Of a stretch of 64,000 nt of DNA, positions 1 through 7,952 are shown one piece after another (position 1 is the first letter of the stretch; every line of letters begins with the position of its first letter). Source of the stretch: Anaerocolumna aminovalerica (GTDB taxonomy: Bacteria > Bacillota > Clostridia > Lachnospirales > Lachnospiraceae); the NCBI RefSeq assembly GCF_900115365.1, contig NZ_FOWD01000022.1, forward strand, positions 1 to 64,000. The letters run 5' to 3'. The notes under the pieces were generated by a model. The model was not told the DNA's origin and searched no databases. It saw only the letters and a program-made list of their open reading frames with translations. The position numbers and the translations under genes are program-made.

Positions 1-251
1 AGCTTAAAAGACATCATGGTAGAGCGGTCGTTGGAGTACTTGTTGCCACAGGTAGGGCAAAACTTGGAGTGACAGCGAAACGGAACGAATTTAAGTTCAC
101 CACAATGGGAACAGCCGTACATGGCACCGCCAAAGGAAGGATCGCCGCAGTTAATCATCTTTTCAATGTTTTCCATAACAACATGGCGAGGATGAAGAGA
201 ATATTTAATTATTTCATAATTGTCATTGAAAATCTTCTGTAATATATTCAT
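1..251 (-). CDS. IS91-type transposase, N-terminal zinc-binding part (cut by window edge)
   Basis: Reading the minus strand from the ATG at 251 gives 83 open codons running off the left edge. The protein has a short helical start, then a conserved block with Cys pairs (INCG..FGG, CSHCGEL, FRCHSKFCPTCGNK) typical of the N-terminal zinc-ribbon of IS91-family transposases, which mobilise DNA by a rolling-circle-like mechanism using a catalytic tyrosine. That catalytic region lies outside the window. The spacing CxxC...CHSxFCPxCG is what I recognise; the family name is from memory of the domain. It lies head to head with a broken uracil-DNA-glycosylase-like gene, so this is probably the left arm of an insertion. 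Confidence 0.72.
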   Translation of the reverse strand, partial: MNILQKIFNDNYEIIKYSLHPRHVVMENIEKMINCGDPSFGGAMYGCSHCGELKFVPFRCHSKFCPTCGNKYSNDRSTMMSFK

Positions 252-296
252 ATGACTATTATGAAACAGAATGACAAAAAAAGAAACCCCCAGATT

Positions 297-314
297 CCCC
301 TCATGAATGAGGGG
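297..314. repeat. Perfect 8-bp inverted repeat at the transposase upstream end
   Basis: CCCCTCAT, 2-nt loop, ATGAGGGG: a perfect palindrome 46 bp upstream of the transposase start and just before the first recognisable codons of the broken glycosylase gene at 329. Subterminal hairpins are usual at one end of IS91-type elements, so this may mark the element boundary. Without the other end this cannot be fixed. Confidence 0.4.
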
Positions 315-328
315 CTAGGGGAGCTGAT

Positions 329-628
329 GTGCCGAAGACACTTTTTTATGCTCATTCATTTGTATATAAAAAAAGAAGTCCTGAAAGTGACATCTATTTA
401 ACTTATCTTTTAAAATGCAGACCCCTTCGCCAATATAACAAAGAAGAATTGAGAGCTTTCAGTAAACCATTTCTTATCCAACAAATAAAAACCATACAAC
501 CGAAATTCATCGTTTGTCTGGGAGATACCGTTGTTCAGGTGATGGTTGATGATAAGGAGGCTCATGTAAAAAATCTGAGAGGGTCATGGCATGTTGTACT
601 TGGATATTCCTGTATTTTGATAAAGTGA
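329..628 (+). pseudogene. Uracil-DNA glycosylase family 4/5-like remnant
   Basis: The 99-residue reading frame resembles the middle of family 4/5 uracil-DNA glycosylases: YLTYLLKCRPLRQ, then a helix ending PFLIQQIKTIQPKFIVCLGDTVVQ, then LRGSWH. In intact enzymes (about 190-220 aa) this is preceded by the GExPG motif and the FeS cysteines and followed by TYHPS. Both ends are missing here: the frame begins at the apparent insertion-sequence boundary, and it stops right after GYSCILIK, where TYHP would be expected. There is no convincing ribosome binding site. I read it as a gene broken by the adjacent insertion and decayed at its 3' end. Activity is not expected. Confidence 0.6.
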
Positions 629-758
629 AGCTTTTAAAGATGTATAAAAAATAATCTGTTGAATAAATTATACTAATTACATATTCTGGATATAAAGGAT
701 GACTAAGCTTTTAGAGATCTAAAATATTTAAAACAAATTAAAATAAGGGGGATATTTC

Positions 759-2258
759 ATGAATGTTTTAAAGAAAAAATCCGTAACAAAATCACTGGTA
801 TTATTAGTAATGCTTGCTTTACTGTGGAATCTGTTCACGGCAATACCGGTAAGTGCAGCCGGCAGAGGCGCATGGGCTCCAGATACTGCATATGCAGCAG
901 GTGATACAGTAACATATAATGGAAGCACTTATACCTGCCTTCAGGCACATACTTCCCTTGCTGGTTGGGAACCATCCAATATTCCTGCTTTATGGGAACA
1001 AAGCGGCAGTGCACCGGAACAGGCGGCAACACCTATTTTCAGTCCTGCAGGCGGAACGTATACATCCCCACAGACCGTAACTATCTCATGTATAACGAAC
1101 GGTGCTGTCATAAGGTATACTACCGATGGTTCTACACCTACTTCATCCTCACCACAATATACAGGTGCAATATCTGTTGAAAGTAACATGACAATAAAGG
1201 CAATTGCTATGGTATCGGGAATGGGCAATTCAGTCATAGCCTCAGCTACTTATACAATTTCCACAACATCACCTACTGGCAAAAATCTGCTTGTTGGCTA
1301 CTGGCACAACTTTGATAATGGGTTAACTCCGGTTATGGCACTCAGGAACGTATCAACCAAGTGGGATGTCATTAACGTAGCTTTTGCCGATATAGCAGGT
1401 GATGGAACCGTTTCATTTACACCATTTAATGCTACGGATACTTCCTTCTCCTCTGATGTCTCATATCTTAAAGGCTTGGGTAAAAAGGTAGTGCTGTCAT
1501 TAGGAGGACAAAATGGAGCTTTAAATCTGCCTGATGGTGCAGCTAAAACAAGATTTATAAATTCACTTATTTCAACCATAGATAAATATGGATTTAGCGG
1601 TGTAGATATTGATATTGAAACCGGTATATTTTTAGGCGGCGGTGATACAGATTTCAAAAACCCCACAACTCCAACAATAGTAAATCTGATTGAAGCAATG
1701 AAAGATATCACTGCAAGATATGGTTCAAGCTTCACTTTAAGTATGGCTCCAGAAGTAGCTTATGTGCAAGGTGGTATAACAGCATATGGGGGACCTTGGG
1801 GTGCCTATCTGCCTATTATTTACGGATTAAAGGATAAGCTTACCTATATCCATGTACAGCACTATAATTGCGGTGGAAATGCAGCTCTGGACGGCAGAAC
1901 TTATAACCAGGGAACAGCAGATTTTGAAGTAGCAATGGCGGAAATGCTTCTGAAAGGCTTTCCTGTTGCAAACAATTCAGGCAATATGTTCCCTGCACTG
2001 AGGCAGGATCAGGTAATAATCGGTTTACCGGCTGCTGCAGGTGCTGCTCCCAGCGGAGGATACATCAATCCTGCAGAAATGAAGAAAGCATTGGATTACC
2101 TGATTAAAGGAACACCCTATGGTGGAACATACCAACTTCAGAATGCTTCCGGCTATTCCGGATTCAAAGGCCTAATGTCCTGGTCAGTAAATTGGGATGC
2201 TCAGAACAATTACGAGTTTACAAATAATTACCGTGCCTACTTTGATACATTGAATTAG
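759..2258 (+). CDS. Secreted GH18 chitinase with CBM5/12 and chitobiase-type Ig-like domain
   Basis: Hydrolyses beta-1,4 links of chitin outside the cell (family knowledge). Order: signal peptide (residues 1 to about 33, ending PVSAA), CBM5/12 chitin-binding module (about 36-85, aromatic-rich, ending WEPSNIPALWE), a CHB_HEX_C-type domain (about 90-168, with the IRYTTDGSTP motif), then a GH18 barrel (about 175-499). The catalytic strand reads GFSGVDIDIE: Asp283, Asp285 and the acid Glu287 are present, but the first Asp of the usual DGxDxDxE is Ser280. The start follows AAGGGGG at good spacing. The next gene, 65 bp downstream, carries the same signal peptide and CBM, so the two are probably co-expressed. 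The domain set suggests a chitinase D-like enzyme. Confidence 0.9.
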   Translation: MNVLKKKSVTKSLVLLVMLALLWNLFTAIPVSAAGRGAWAPDTAYAAGDTVTYNGSTYTCLQAHTSLAGWEPSNIPALWEQSGSAPEQAATPIFSPAGGTYTSPQTVTISCITNGAVIRYTTDGSTPTSSSPQYTGAISVESNMTIKAIAMVSGMGNSVIASATYTISTTSPTGKNLLVGYWHNFDNGLTPVMALRNVSTKWDVINVAFADIAGDGTVSFTPFNATDTSFSSDVSYLKGLGKKVVLSLGGQNGALNLPDGAAKTRFINSLISTIDKYGFSGVDIDIETGIFLGGGDTDFKNPTTPTIVNLIEAMKDITARYGSSFTLSMAPEVAYVQGGITAYGGPWGAYLPIIYGLKDKLTYIHVQHYNCGGNAALDGRTYNQGTADFEVAMAEMLLKGFPVANNSGNMFPALRQDQVIIGLPAAAGAAPSGGYINPAEMKKALDYLIKGTPYGGTYQLQNASGYSGFKGLMSWSVNWDAQNNYEFTNNYRAYFDTLN

Positions 2259-2323
2259 TACCGTAAACCTGTGGCTGGAATCATGGGTGAGCCACAGATA
2301 AATAAATACAAGGAGGTCTGGAA

Positions 2324-3322
2324 ATGACTAATAAAAAGTTTTCTTTTAAAGCCCTGTCACTTATGATAATCTTAACATTATTCATATCCACATTTTGCGT
2401 AGCCTTACCGGTAAGCGCAGCCGCTAGAGGAGCATGGGCTCCAAATACTGCATATGCAGTAAATGATACAGTAACATACAGTGGAAGTACTTATACCTGT
2501 CGTCAGGCACATACTTCCCTCCAGGGTTGGGAACCATCCAATGTTCCTGCTTTATGGGAGAAAGGAGGCAGCGGAACTACACCACCAATAACAAGCGGAG
2601 TGACATTTTATGCAGATATAAACTATGGTGGAACGGCAATAACACTTGGAGTAGGCAATTATACACTGTCTCAGCTGAATGCAAAAGGAATTCCAAACGA
2701 CTGGATGTCCTCTCTTAAGGTTCCCAGCGGCTGGACAGTTGAAGTATATGAGCATGATAATTTTGGTGGAACAAAATGGACATATACTTCAAGTTCTTCC
2801 TGGGTTGGCAGCGCTGTAAATGATAAAATGTCATCGGTTAAGATTTATATCGGTTCACCAGCTCCTTCAGTAACAAAGCCTTCCGAAGTTCCAAGCAACA
2901 TATGGACTTATACAATAAATGTGGACAATAAATTTGGTAAAGGCGGAGATTTTGCTTTATTGCTGTGTGCTGTTATTAAAAAGGAAAGCAGCTTTGGAGC
3001 AGGCTTGCCAGGTAGTCCGTCAGCCGGCGACGGATTGATGCAGGTAGAACCAAATACACGTAATGCTTATTTATCTCAATTCAGTTCAAAATTTGGTCGT
3101 ACTTATAATCATAGCAGTGAACAAGATCAGGTATGTATGGGCGCAATGATTTTAGATGAAAAGATTATTAAGTTCGGCAACATATATAACGGTTTATTGC
3201 ACTATAACGGAGGAGATTACTGGTATCCGGGAGCTACAGATTCTTATGGCCGCCCTATTCTGGCAAATCAATATGCTGATGCAGTTTACGCTACATATAA
3301 GGGATACGGCGGTAAGAATTAA
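2324..3322 (+). CDS. Secreted CBM5/12 - beta/gamma-crystallin - GH23-type lytic enzyme
   Basis: Signal peptide (about 1-33, ending PVSAA) and CBM5/12 module almost identical to the preceding chitinase. Next is a beta/gamma-crystallin-like domain (about 93-185), with two Greek-key motifs each carrying an N-D-x-x-S-S calcium signature (NDWMSS, NDKMSS). The C-terminal third (about 195-332) resembles lysozyme-like SLT/GH23 enzymes: catalytic Glu in KKESSFGA, then GLMQVEP and a late HYNGGD block. It could cut chitin or peptidoglycan; the chitin-binding module favours chitin or fungal wall, since GH23 chitinases are known. The start has a strong AAGGAGG. The GH23 assignment is by motif, not alignment. 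Confidence 0.8.
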   Translation: MTNKKFSFKALSLMIILTLFISTFCVALPVSAAARGAWAPNTAYAVNDTVTYSGSTYTCRQAHTSLQGWEPSNVPALWEKGGSGTTPPITSGVTFYADINYGGTAITLGVGNYTLSQLNAKGIPNDWMSSLKVPSGWTVEVYEHDNFGGTKWTYTSSSSWVGSAVNDKMSSVKIYIGSPAPSVTKPSEVPSNIWTYTINVDNKFGKGGDFALLLCAVIKKESSFGAGLPGSPSAGDGLMQVEPNTRNAYLSQFSSKFGRTYNHSSEQDQVCMGAMILDEKIIKFGNIYNGLLHYNGGDYWYPGATDSYGRPILANQYADAVYATYKGYGGKN

Positions 3323-3359
3323 TAGATAGGCATCTGAAAAAACAGGGGTAAAATCAAAT

Positions 3360-3396
3360 AGGAGGCTAGCCAACTAATGACTAGCCTTCTATTTTA
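3360..3396 (+). terminator. Intrinsic terminator of the chitin-active gene pair
   Basis: AGGAGGCTAG and CTAGCCTTCT form a 10-bp stem (one G-T pair) around a 12-nt loop, followed by ATTTT. It lies 38 bp after the stop of the GH23-type gene and can also serve the convergent SDR gene. Confidence 0.75.
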
Positions 3397-3523
3397 ATGT
3401 CCAGCTCTATTTTAAATGTCTCACTAATAATATATAGCTTCCATAAAAATTAATAGTCAGCCATAAATCTGAATTCAAACAAGAAAATTCAGGTTTTTAG
3501 TGCCTATTAAATCTTTAAAGTAT

Positions 3524-4423
3524 TTATGATTGCATCGACTGCCCGCCATCCACATGAAGAACCTGACCTGTAACAAAAGAAGAATCTTCAGAAGCAAGGT
3601 ATACATAGGTGGGGCCAAGCTCAACGGGTTGACCTGCTCTCTTCATTGGAGTATCGGAGCCAAAGGTTTTAATGTATTCTGCCGGATAACTAGCCGGTTG
3701 AAGCGGTGTCCAGATGGGACCGGGAGCTACGGCGTTCACCCGGATACCTTTTGATACAAGGGAATGTGCCATGGCACGTGTAAAGCTGACGATGGCACCT
3801 TTTGTACTGGAGTAATCGATCAATAGATCATTTCCCACATATGCAGTTATGGAAGTGGTATTGATGATGGTACTACCGCAAGTTAAATAGGGAAGGACTA
3901 GTTTCGTCATCAGAAAGATGCCAAAAAAGTTAATCTGGAAAGTAGTCTCCATCTGCTCCATGGTAATGTCCTCAATACTGGTTTGAGGAAATTGAACACC
4001 AGCATTATTTACCAGTACATCAATACCCCCCAGTTTCGAAACGCAACTTTCTACAGCATTCCTGCAAAAGGCTTCGTCCCGCACATCCCCTGCAAATAAA
4101 AGACACCTTCTACCTTGTTCTTCTATGTATGACTTGGTTATCATTGCATCTTCGTGTTCGTTGTAATAAATGATACACAGGTCTGCACCCTCTTTTGCAA
4201 ATGCTAGTGAAACCGCTCTTCCTATTCCACTGTCTCCACCGGTAATTATAACTACTTTATCTTTTAACTTTCCGGTGCCGATATAATTGGGGTTGTCAAA
4301 GATCGGGGGAGGAACCATCAGTGTTTCCAACCCAGGCTGTATTGGCTGGTGCTGGGGTGGAAATTGAATTGGAACCTTCTGACATTCTTCTTTATAGCCT
4401 AAGTATGGATAAAATAAGTGCAT
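3524..4423 (-). CDS. SDR-family oxidoreductase (glucose/aldehyde dehydrogenase-like)
   Basis: Classical short-chain dehydrogenase with an N-terminal extension of about 50 residues rich in Pro/Gln, as in the YhdF/YhxC/GspA-like group of general-stress SDRs. Visible motifs: cofactor loop TGGDSGIGRA, NNAG, the catalytic Ser (TTSITAY) and YSSTK pair, and the C-terminal GQVLHVDGG. Predicted to oxidise or reduce a small carbonyl/alcohol with NAD(P); substrate unknown. Length (299 aa) is normal. It stands alone on the minus strand, convergent with the chitin-enzyme pair and divergent from the padR gene. Confidence 0.88.
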   Translation of the reverse strand: MHLFYPYLGYKEECQKVPIQFPPQHQPIQPGLETLMVPPPIFDNPNYIGTGKLKDKVVIITGGDSGIGRAVSLAFAKEGADLCIIYYNEHEDAMITKSYIEEQGRRCLLFAGDVRDEAFCRNAVESCVSKLGGIDVLVNNAGVQFPQTSIEDITMEQMETTFQINFFGIFLMTKLVLPYLTCGSTIINTTSITAYVGNDLLIDYSSTKGAIVSFTRAMAHSLVSKGIRVNAVAPGPIWTPLQPASYPAEYIKTFGSDTPMKRAGQPVELGPTYVYLASEDSSFVTGQVLHVDGGQSMQS

Positions 4424-4583
4424 TCTCTGACTCCGATAAAAATAAGGTTATTATATTATAGTAAACTAACTGGACTATTATGTTGATATTTTCTTAACAA
4501 AGGGTGAGGTTCAAAAAATACTAAATTAATAATAAAAATATCCTTGACAAAATATAGAAATAGAAGTAGTATTATAATACAAA

Positions 4584-4606
4584 TGATATGTCTAAACGAC
4601 ACATCA
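4584..4606. promoter_or_regulatory. Candidate PadR operator
   Basis: TGATaTGTC and GACAcATCA form an inverted repeat (8 of 9 pairs) around TAAAC, placed 27 bp before the padR start and immediately after the likely promoter (TATAAT at 4573-4578). Position and symmetry fit autoregulation, which is usual for PadR proteins. No binding site is proven. Confidence 0.45.
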
Positions 4607-4632
4607 TAATATATTAATAAAGGAGTAATTGG

Positions 4633-5187
4633 ATGATAGAGTTGATTATTTTAGGATTTTTATCTTATAATTATCCACTCACCTTATACGACATTAAAAA
4701 GGGGATGGAAAGAAGCACCGAATATTTTGCAAGTACAAGTCAAGGCGCAATACATCCAGCCTTAGTGAAACTTGAGAAGAATGGATATATAAATTCAAAA
4801 GAAGAAGTTAAGAATAACAGGATAAAAAAGTTTTATAGCATTACTGATTCTGGAAGAGAGAGATTTAGCAAGTTGATGAGACAAGATTTGGGTCCTGATA
4901 AGTATAAGTCCACACAACTACTAAAGATGCTTTTCTTCAATGAGCTAACCAAAGATGAACGGTTGGTATCTATTAGCACCCATATTAAGTATTTTAGAGA
5001 TATGCACCAAGATCTGATTCATATTAGAGATGAGGGAAGGCTTCGGCTTGAGGAAATGGGGTTATCTTTAGAAACCTTCAAGCCGGCAAAATATGAAAAT
5101 GATGCTCTTGAGTTTGGCCTTGCATATTCCAGCTTTATTATAAAGTGGTTTGAAGATTATTTAAAAAGGATTGAGGAGGAGTCATGA
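4633..5187 (+). CDS. PadR-family transcriptional regulator
   Basis: 184 residues: N-terminal winged helix (ILGFLSYNYPLTLYDIKKGME, then QGAIHPALVKLEKNGYI and KKFYSITDSGRE, the PadR signature) followed by a C-terminal coiled-coil dimerisation domain (about 95-180), the subfamily-2 (Vir_act_alpha_C-like) architecture. PadR proteins normally repress neighbouring detoxification or efflux genes and release on ligand binding. It overlaps the following flavoprotein gene by 4 bp, so they are co-transcribed. A candidate operator lies just upstream. The start follows AAAGGAG at good spacing. Confidence 0.9.
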   Translation: MIELIILGFLSYNYPLTLYDIKKGMERSTEYFASTSQGAIHPALVKLEKNGYINSKEEVKNNRIKKFYSITDSGRERFSKLMRQDLGPDKYKSTQLLKMLFFNELTKDERLVSISTHIKYFRDMHQDLIHIRDEGRLRLEEMGLSLETFKPAKYENDALEFGLAYSSFIIKWFEDYLKRIEEES

Positions 5188-6431
5188 AGATAGCGATTTT
5201 TGATTTAGGGAAAAATATGAAAAATGAATTATTGGCTCAAGAAATTAAGAATTGTTACAGGGAAAAGAATAAAGAAACTGAGGTAATTATCTATAACTCC
5301 ATTGATACCGAGATAAAGGATTGTATAGGCTGTTGGAGTTGTTGGTGGAAGAGCCCTGGAAAATGTGCTTTGAAGGATGAAGCTTATAAATTGTATAAGG
5401 ACTATATAAATAGTGATGAAGTGGTTATTCTTTTTCATACAGAAAATGGATTTATTGATGGCAAGGGAAAAACATTTCTGGATAGATTAATACTACATTA
5501 TTTACCTTATATTAAATTAAGAAATGGTGAATGTGGTCATTTGAAAAGATATGATAAATATCCCCTTATTAACTTCTATTTTGAAAAAAGTGGGTTATGT
5601 AATGAGGAAGTGAAAGTCATAAGGAGTTATCTTGCTCGGACAGCATACCATTTTCACAGCACTTGTAAAGAACTATTGTATGAAAATGAAAAGGTACAAA
5701 CAGCTGACCTGGAAACTACAAAACCTATGGATGAGGTTCTGTCAAAAGAAGTTCTGGAAAGAAAGGCAAATGGTAAATGGGTGATTTATAATGGATCTCC
5801 AAGAGGGAATCATTCTAACAGTAAGCTGATTATTGAAAAGATAATTATGGGAATGAAAGCACAGGGAGTAGAAAATATAGAGGTAAGGAACCTGATAAAT
5901 ATTAAGGAACATAAAATATGGGCTGAGAAGTTCAGTTCCAATGAGAATAACTTATTTGTGTTTCCCCTTTATATTCATGCTATGCCGGGTTCAGTAATGA
6001 AATTTTTTGAACAGCTAAAACCTATAAACAATAAAGAGGTGCATATGGCGTTTTTAGTTCAGTCCGGATTTCCGGAGACTAGTCAGTCGTACTATTTGAG
6101 ACCTTATCTTGAGCTAATAACCAAAAGGCTGGGGGTGTCCTTCGATGGAACAATTATAAAAGGCGGTGTAGAAGGCATTCAGATGAAACCAGAAAAAGCT
6201 AACAAAAAGTTCTTTGATCAAATGGAGTTAGTAGGTAGAACCTATGCCAGCAAAGGAATTATGGATTTAACATTGAAAAAAGAGTATGAAAAAGCTGAAT
6301 ATCTATCAAAAGGTACCCAATTATTATTTTCTATATTTTCATTAACCGGATTAATAAACTACTATTGGGATTTCAATCTTAAGAAAAATGGTGCTTATAA
6401 AAAAAGATTCGCAAAACCATACATGGAATAA
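5184..6431 (+). CDS. Two-domain flavodoxin-fold NAD(P)H/FMN oxidoreductase
   Basis: Two flavodoxin-like halves in one chain. The N-half (1 to about 190) carries CX2CX2CX7C (Cys47, 50, 53, 61), the arrangement of iron-sulfur flavoproteins and of NADPH-dependent FMN reductases, then a GFIDGKGKTFLDR-type segment. The C-half (about 195-345) starts a second FMN-binding fold, WVIYNGSPRGNHSNSK, with NLFVFPLYIHAMPGSVMKFFEQL as the usual flavodoxin-domain signature. The last 70 residues are a helical tail. Co-transcribed with padR (4-bp overlap), so likely inducible, perhaps quinone, nitro or other xenobiotic reduction. Substrate and whether the cysteines hold a cluster are unknown. Confidence 0.75.
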   Translation: MKIAIFDLGKNMKNELLAQEIKNCYREKNKETEVIIYNSIDTEIKDCIGCWSCWWKSPGKCALKDEAYKLYKDYINSDEVVILFHTENGFIDGKGKTFLDRLILHYLPYIKLRNGECGHLKRYDKYPLINFYFEKSGLCNEEVKVIRSYLARTAYHFHSTCKELLYENEKVQTADLETTKPMDEVLSKEVLERKANGKWVIYNGSPRGNHSNSKLIIEKIIMGMKAQGVENIEVRNLINIKEHKIWAEKFSSNENNLFVFPLYIHAMPGSVMKFFEQLKPINNKEVHMAFLVQSGFPETSQSYYLRPYLELITKRLGVSFDGTIIKGGVEGIQMKPEKANKKFFDQMELVGRTYASKGIMDLTLKKEYEKAEYLSKGTQLLFSIFSLTGLINYYWDFNLKKNGAYKKRFAKPYME

Positions 6432-6483
6432 GAAGTTAACAAATTTAGTCCTATATAGTAATATACCGTATAGGAGGATTAAC

Positions 6484-6921
6484 ATGTTGGAAAAAACAAA
6501 TGGAGGATTTCTTATTTCTCAAATAAAACAGATACAAGGAAGGATTTTTGAAAAATTACTTAACCAGGCAGGTATTGAAGAATTTAATGGTGCCCAAGGA
6601 AGAATTTTATATGTGCTTTGGCAAAAGGATTCGATACCAATAGCAGAACTGTCAAAGAAAACCGGCCTTGCAAAGACCACCCTTACAAGTATGCTAGACC
6701 GTTTAGAGAAAGCAGCTCTTATCTATCGCAGGTACAGCGAGACGGACCGCAGGCAGATAAACATAGTTTTGACTGAAAAGGCGAAGCTGCTAAGTGTTAA
6801 ATACAACCGTGTGTCTATGCAGATGAACGAAATATTTTACAAGGGTTTTACCGATAACAAGATTATTCAATTTGAAATATTACTAAATAAAATTTTAAAA
6901 AATCTTACAGAAAGCGAGTGA
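6484..6921 (+). CDS. MarR-family transcriptional regulator
   Basis: A 145-residue MarR protein: helices for dimerisation, then the winged helix (SIPIAELSKKTGLAKTTLTSMLDRLEKAALIYRRYSETDRRQINIVLTEKA shows helix-turn-helix and the DxR wing). I place the start at the ATG at 6484, preceded by TAGGAGGATT; a longer frame starts upstream but overlaps the previous gene and lacks a binding site. It is followed within a few bases by the PNPOx-like gene, which it probably controls. Ligand unknown. Confidence 0.9.
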   Translation: MLEKTNGGFLISQIKQIQGRIFEKLLNQAGIEEFNGAQGRILYVLWQKDSIPIAELSKKTGLAKTTLTSMLDRLEKAALIYRRYSETDRRQINIVLTEKAKLLSVKYNRVSMQMNEIFYKGFTDNKIIQFEILLNKILKNLTESE

Positions 6922-6926
6922 ATAAA

Positions 6927-7358
6927 ATGACAAACCTATTAAAAAATGAAATTGCCGACCTGGTTGAATCTGCGAAAATCGTATATGTTTCTTCAATTGA
7001 TGAAGCTGGTTTTCCAAACACAAAAGCCGTGCTATCCTTACAGCATGATGACTTGTTTACCCATTATTTTTCAACTAATCTTTCCGCGAAAAGAACCCAG
7101 CAATTTTTAAAAAATCCCAATGCCTGTATTTATTTTTGCAAGGAGGCAGAGTTTAAGGGTTTGATGCTTATCGGTACAATACAAGTCTTAACGGACCTGG
7201 AGCATAAAACAATGCTTTGGCGGGAAGGCTTTGAAATCTATTATCCTGATGGAGTAAATACCGAAGATTATTGCGTCTTAAAATTTACTTCTCAAAAAGG
7301 CAATTATTATCATGGGCTAAAGAACAATTCATTTGTAGCGGAAGATTTTATAGACTGA
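6927..7358 (+). CDS. Pyridoxamine 5'-phosphate oxidase-like (FMN split-barrel) protein
   Basis: About 143 residues. Features of the PNPOx-like split barrel: KIVYVSSIDEAGFPNTKAVL at the start, then TNLSAKRTQQFLKNPNACIYFC and a C-terminal block with YCVLKFTSQKGNYYHG. Such small proteins bind FMN, F420 or heme and act in stress or general reduction; true PdxH activity is unlikely for this short form. The ATG at 6927 is preferred; a GTG 9 bp earlier overlaps the marR stop. Co-transcribed with marR. Function beyond the fold is not known. Confidence 0.8.
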   Translation: MTNLLKNEIADLVESAKIVYVSSIDEAGFPNTKAVLSLQHDDLFTHYFSTNLSAKRTQQFLKNPNACIYFCKEAEFKGLMLIGTIQVLTDLEHKTMLWREGFEIYYPDGVNTEDYCVLKFTSQKGNYYHGLKNNSFVAEDFID

Positions 7359-7379
7359 AGGGTTTCAAAATAACAGGCC

Positions 7380-7517
7380 TTGCTTTTTTCTCAGCAATAT
7401 TGTGAACAGAAACGGGTAATTCCGCAGTTACTCTGTGTGGAAGCGTTAGAGCCTTATTATGAAAAATTGGGGTTTAAAAAATTTTCTCTTGGAATGACAC
7501 GAGGTGTACTCCACTAA
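7380..7517 (+). pseudogene. C-terminal remnant of a GNAT acetyltransferase
   Basis: An open stretch without a start or ribosome binding site ends in LCVEALEPYYEKLGFKKFSLGMTRG, the typical closing strand-helix of GNAT acetyltransferases. The acetyl-CoA-binding part is absent. Most likely a decayed gene fragment between the PNPOx-like gene and the nitrogenase-like cluster. Confidence 0.5.
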
Positions 7518-7574
7518 AAATATGGGAAGATTCTATGCCTTTGGAATGCCGAATAAATTAGAATACATCATCTT

Positions 7575-7605
7575 AACCACAGGTTGGAGTCTGTGGTTTT
7601 TTATA
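7575..7605 (+). terminator. Intrinsic terminator before the nitrogenase-like cluster
   Basis: AACCACAG and CTGTGGTT form a perfect 8-bp stem around an 8-nt loop, followed by a T run (TTTTTTAT). It insulates the next transcription unit. Confidence 0.8.
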
Positions 7606-7653
7606 TATTAACGTATATTATTTATAAATAAATAATTAATCATATTAAACTTA

Positions 7654-7682
7654 TTGACAAAGTGGGAATTAAAGGATATACT
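7654..7682 (+). promoter_or_regulatory. Consensus sigma-A promoter of the nitrogenase-like cluster
   Basis: TTGACA at 7654-7659, 17-bp spacer, TATACT at 7677-7682. It is the best promoter match in the window and lies about 75 bp before the YezD-like gene. A near-consensus strength suggests the unit is limited by a repressor or attenuator rather than by an activator; no sigma-54 (NifA-type) -24/-12 element is seen here. Confidence 0.75.
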
Positions 7683-7755
7683 ATCAAAAAAGAAAAATAT
7701 TTTATATCTTTTCCAATAGAAATGAATAATTTTCTGTATGAGAGGTGATAGGTGA

Positions 7756-7923
7756 GTGGAGGTAAAAAAAGACATTTCCATGAAAAGAAACAGTGTAAAT
7801 GGAAAAGATCTACAAACAATAATTGAATTTATTGAATCCATACAGTTTGGTTCAATAACAATTATAGTGCAGGATGGACGAATCGTACAGATTGAGAAAA
7901 ATGAAAAGGTGAGAATGAAATAA
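7756..7923 (+). CDS. YezD-like small protein (DUF2292)
   Basis: A 55-codon gene starting at GTG 7756 (after GAGAGGTGAT at good spacing); ATG 7780 is an internal alternative giving 47 residues. The core FIESIQFGSITIIVQDGRIVQIEK followed by a basic end matches the small DUF2292/YezD family as I know it (a Gly-Ser-hydrophobic beta strand, then VQDGxVVQIExxEKxR). Members are commonly found beside sulfur-assimilation operons; their biochemical role is unknown. Here it is the first gene after a strong promoter and is followed by a terminator-like hairpin, then the nifB-like gene. Its presence supports a sulfur role for the cluster. Confidence 0.72.
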   Translation: MEVKKDISMKRNSVNGKDLQTIIEFIESIQFGSITIIVQDGRIVQIEKNEKVRMK

Positions 7924-7952
7924 TCTTTGATTAAGTTGACCGGATAACTGGA

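Noticed and set aside
1298-1735. A 145-codon frame antisense to the chitinase.
   Set aside because: It lies wholly within the GH18 gene, has no ribosome binding site and no recognisable motif.
4544-4578. Promoter TTGACA ... TATAAT before padR.
   Set aside because: The two boxes are 23 bp apart, too far for a normal sigma-A promoter; one of the boxes probably belongs to another pairing.
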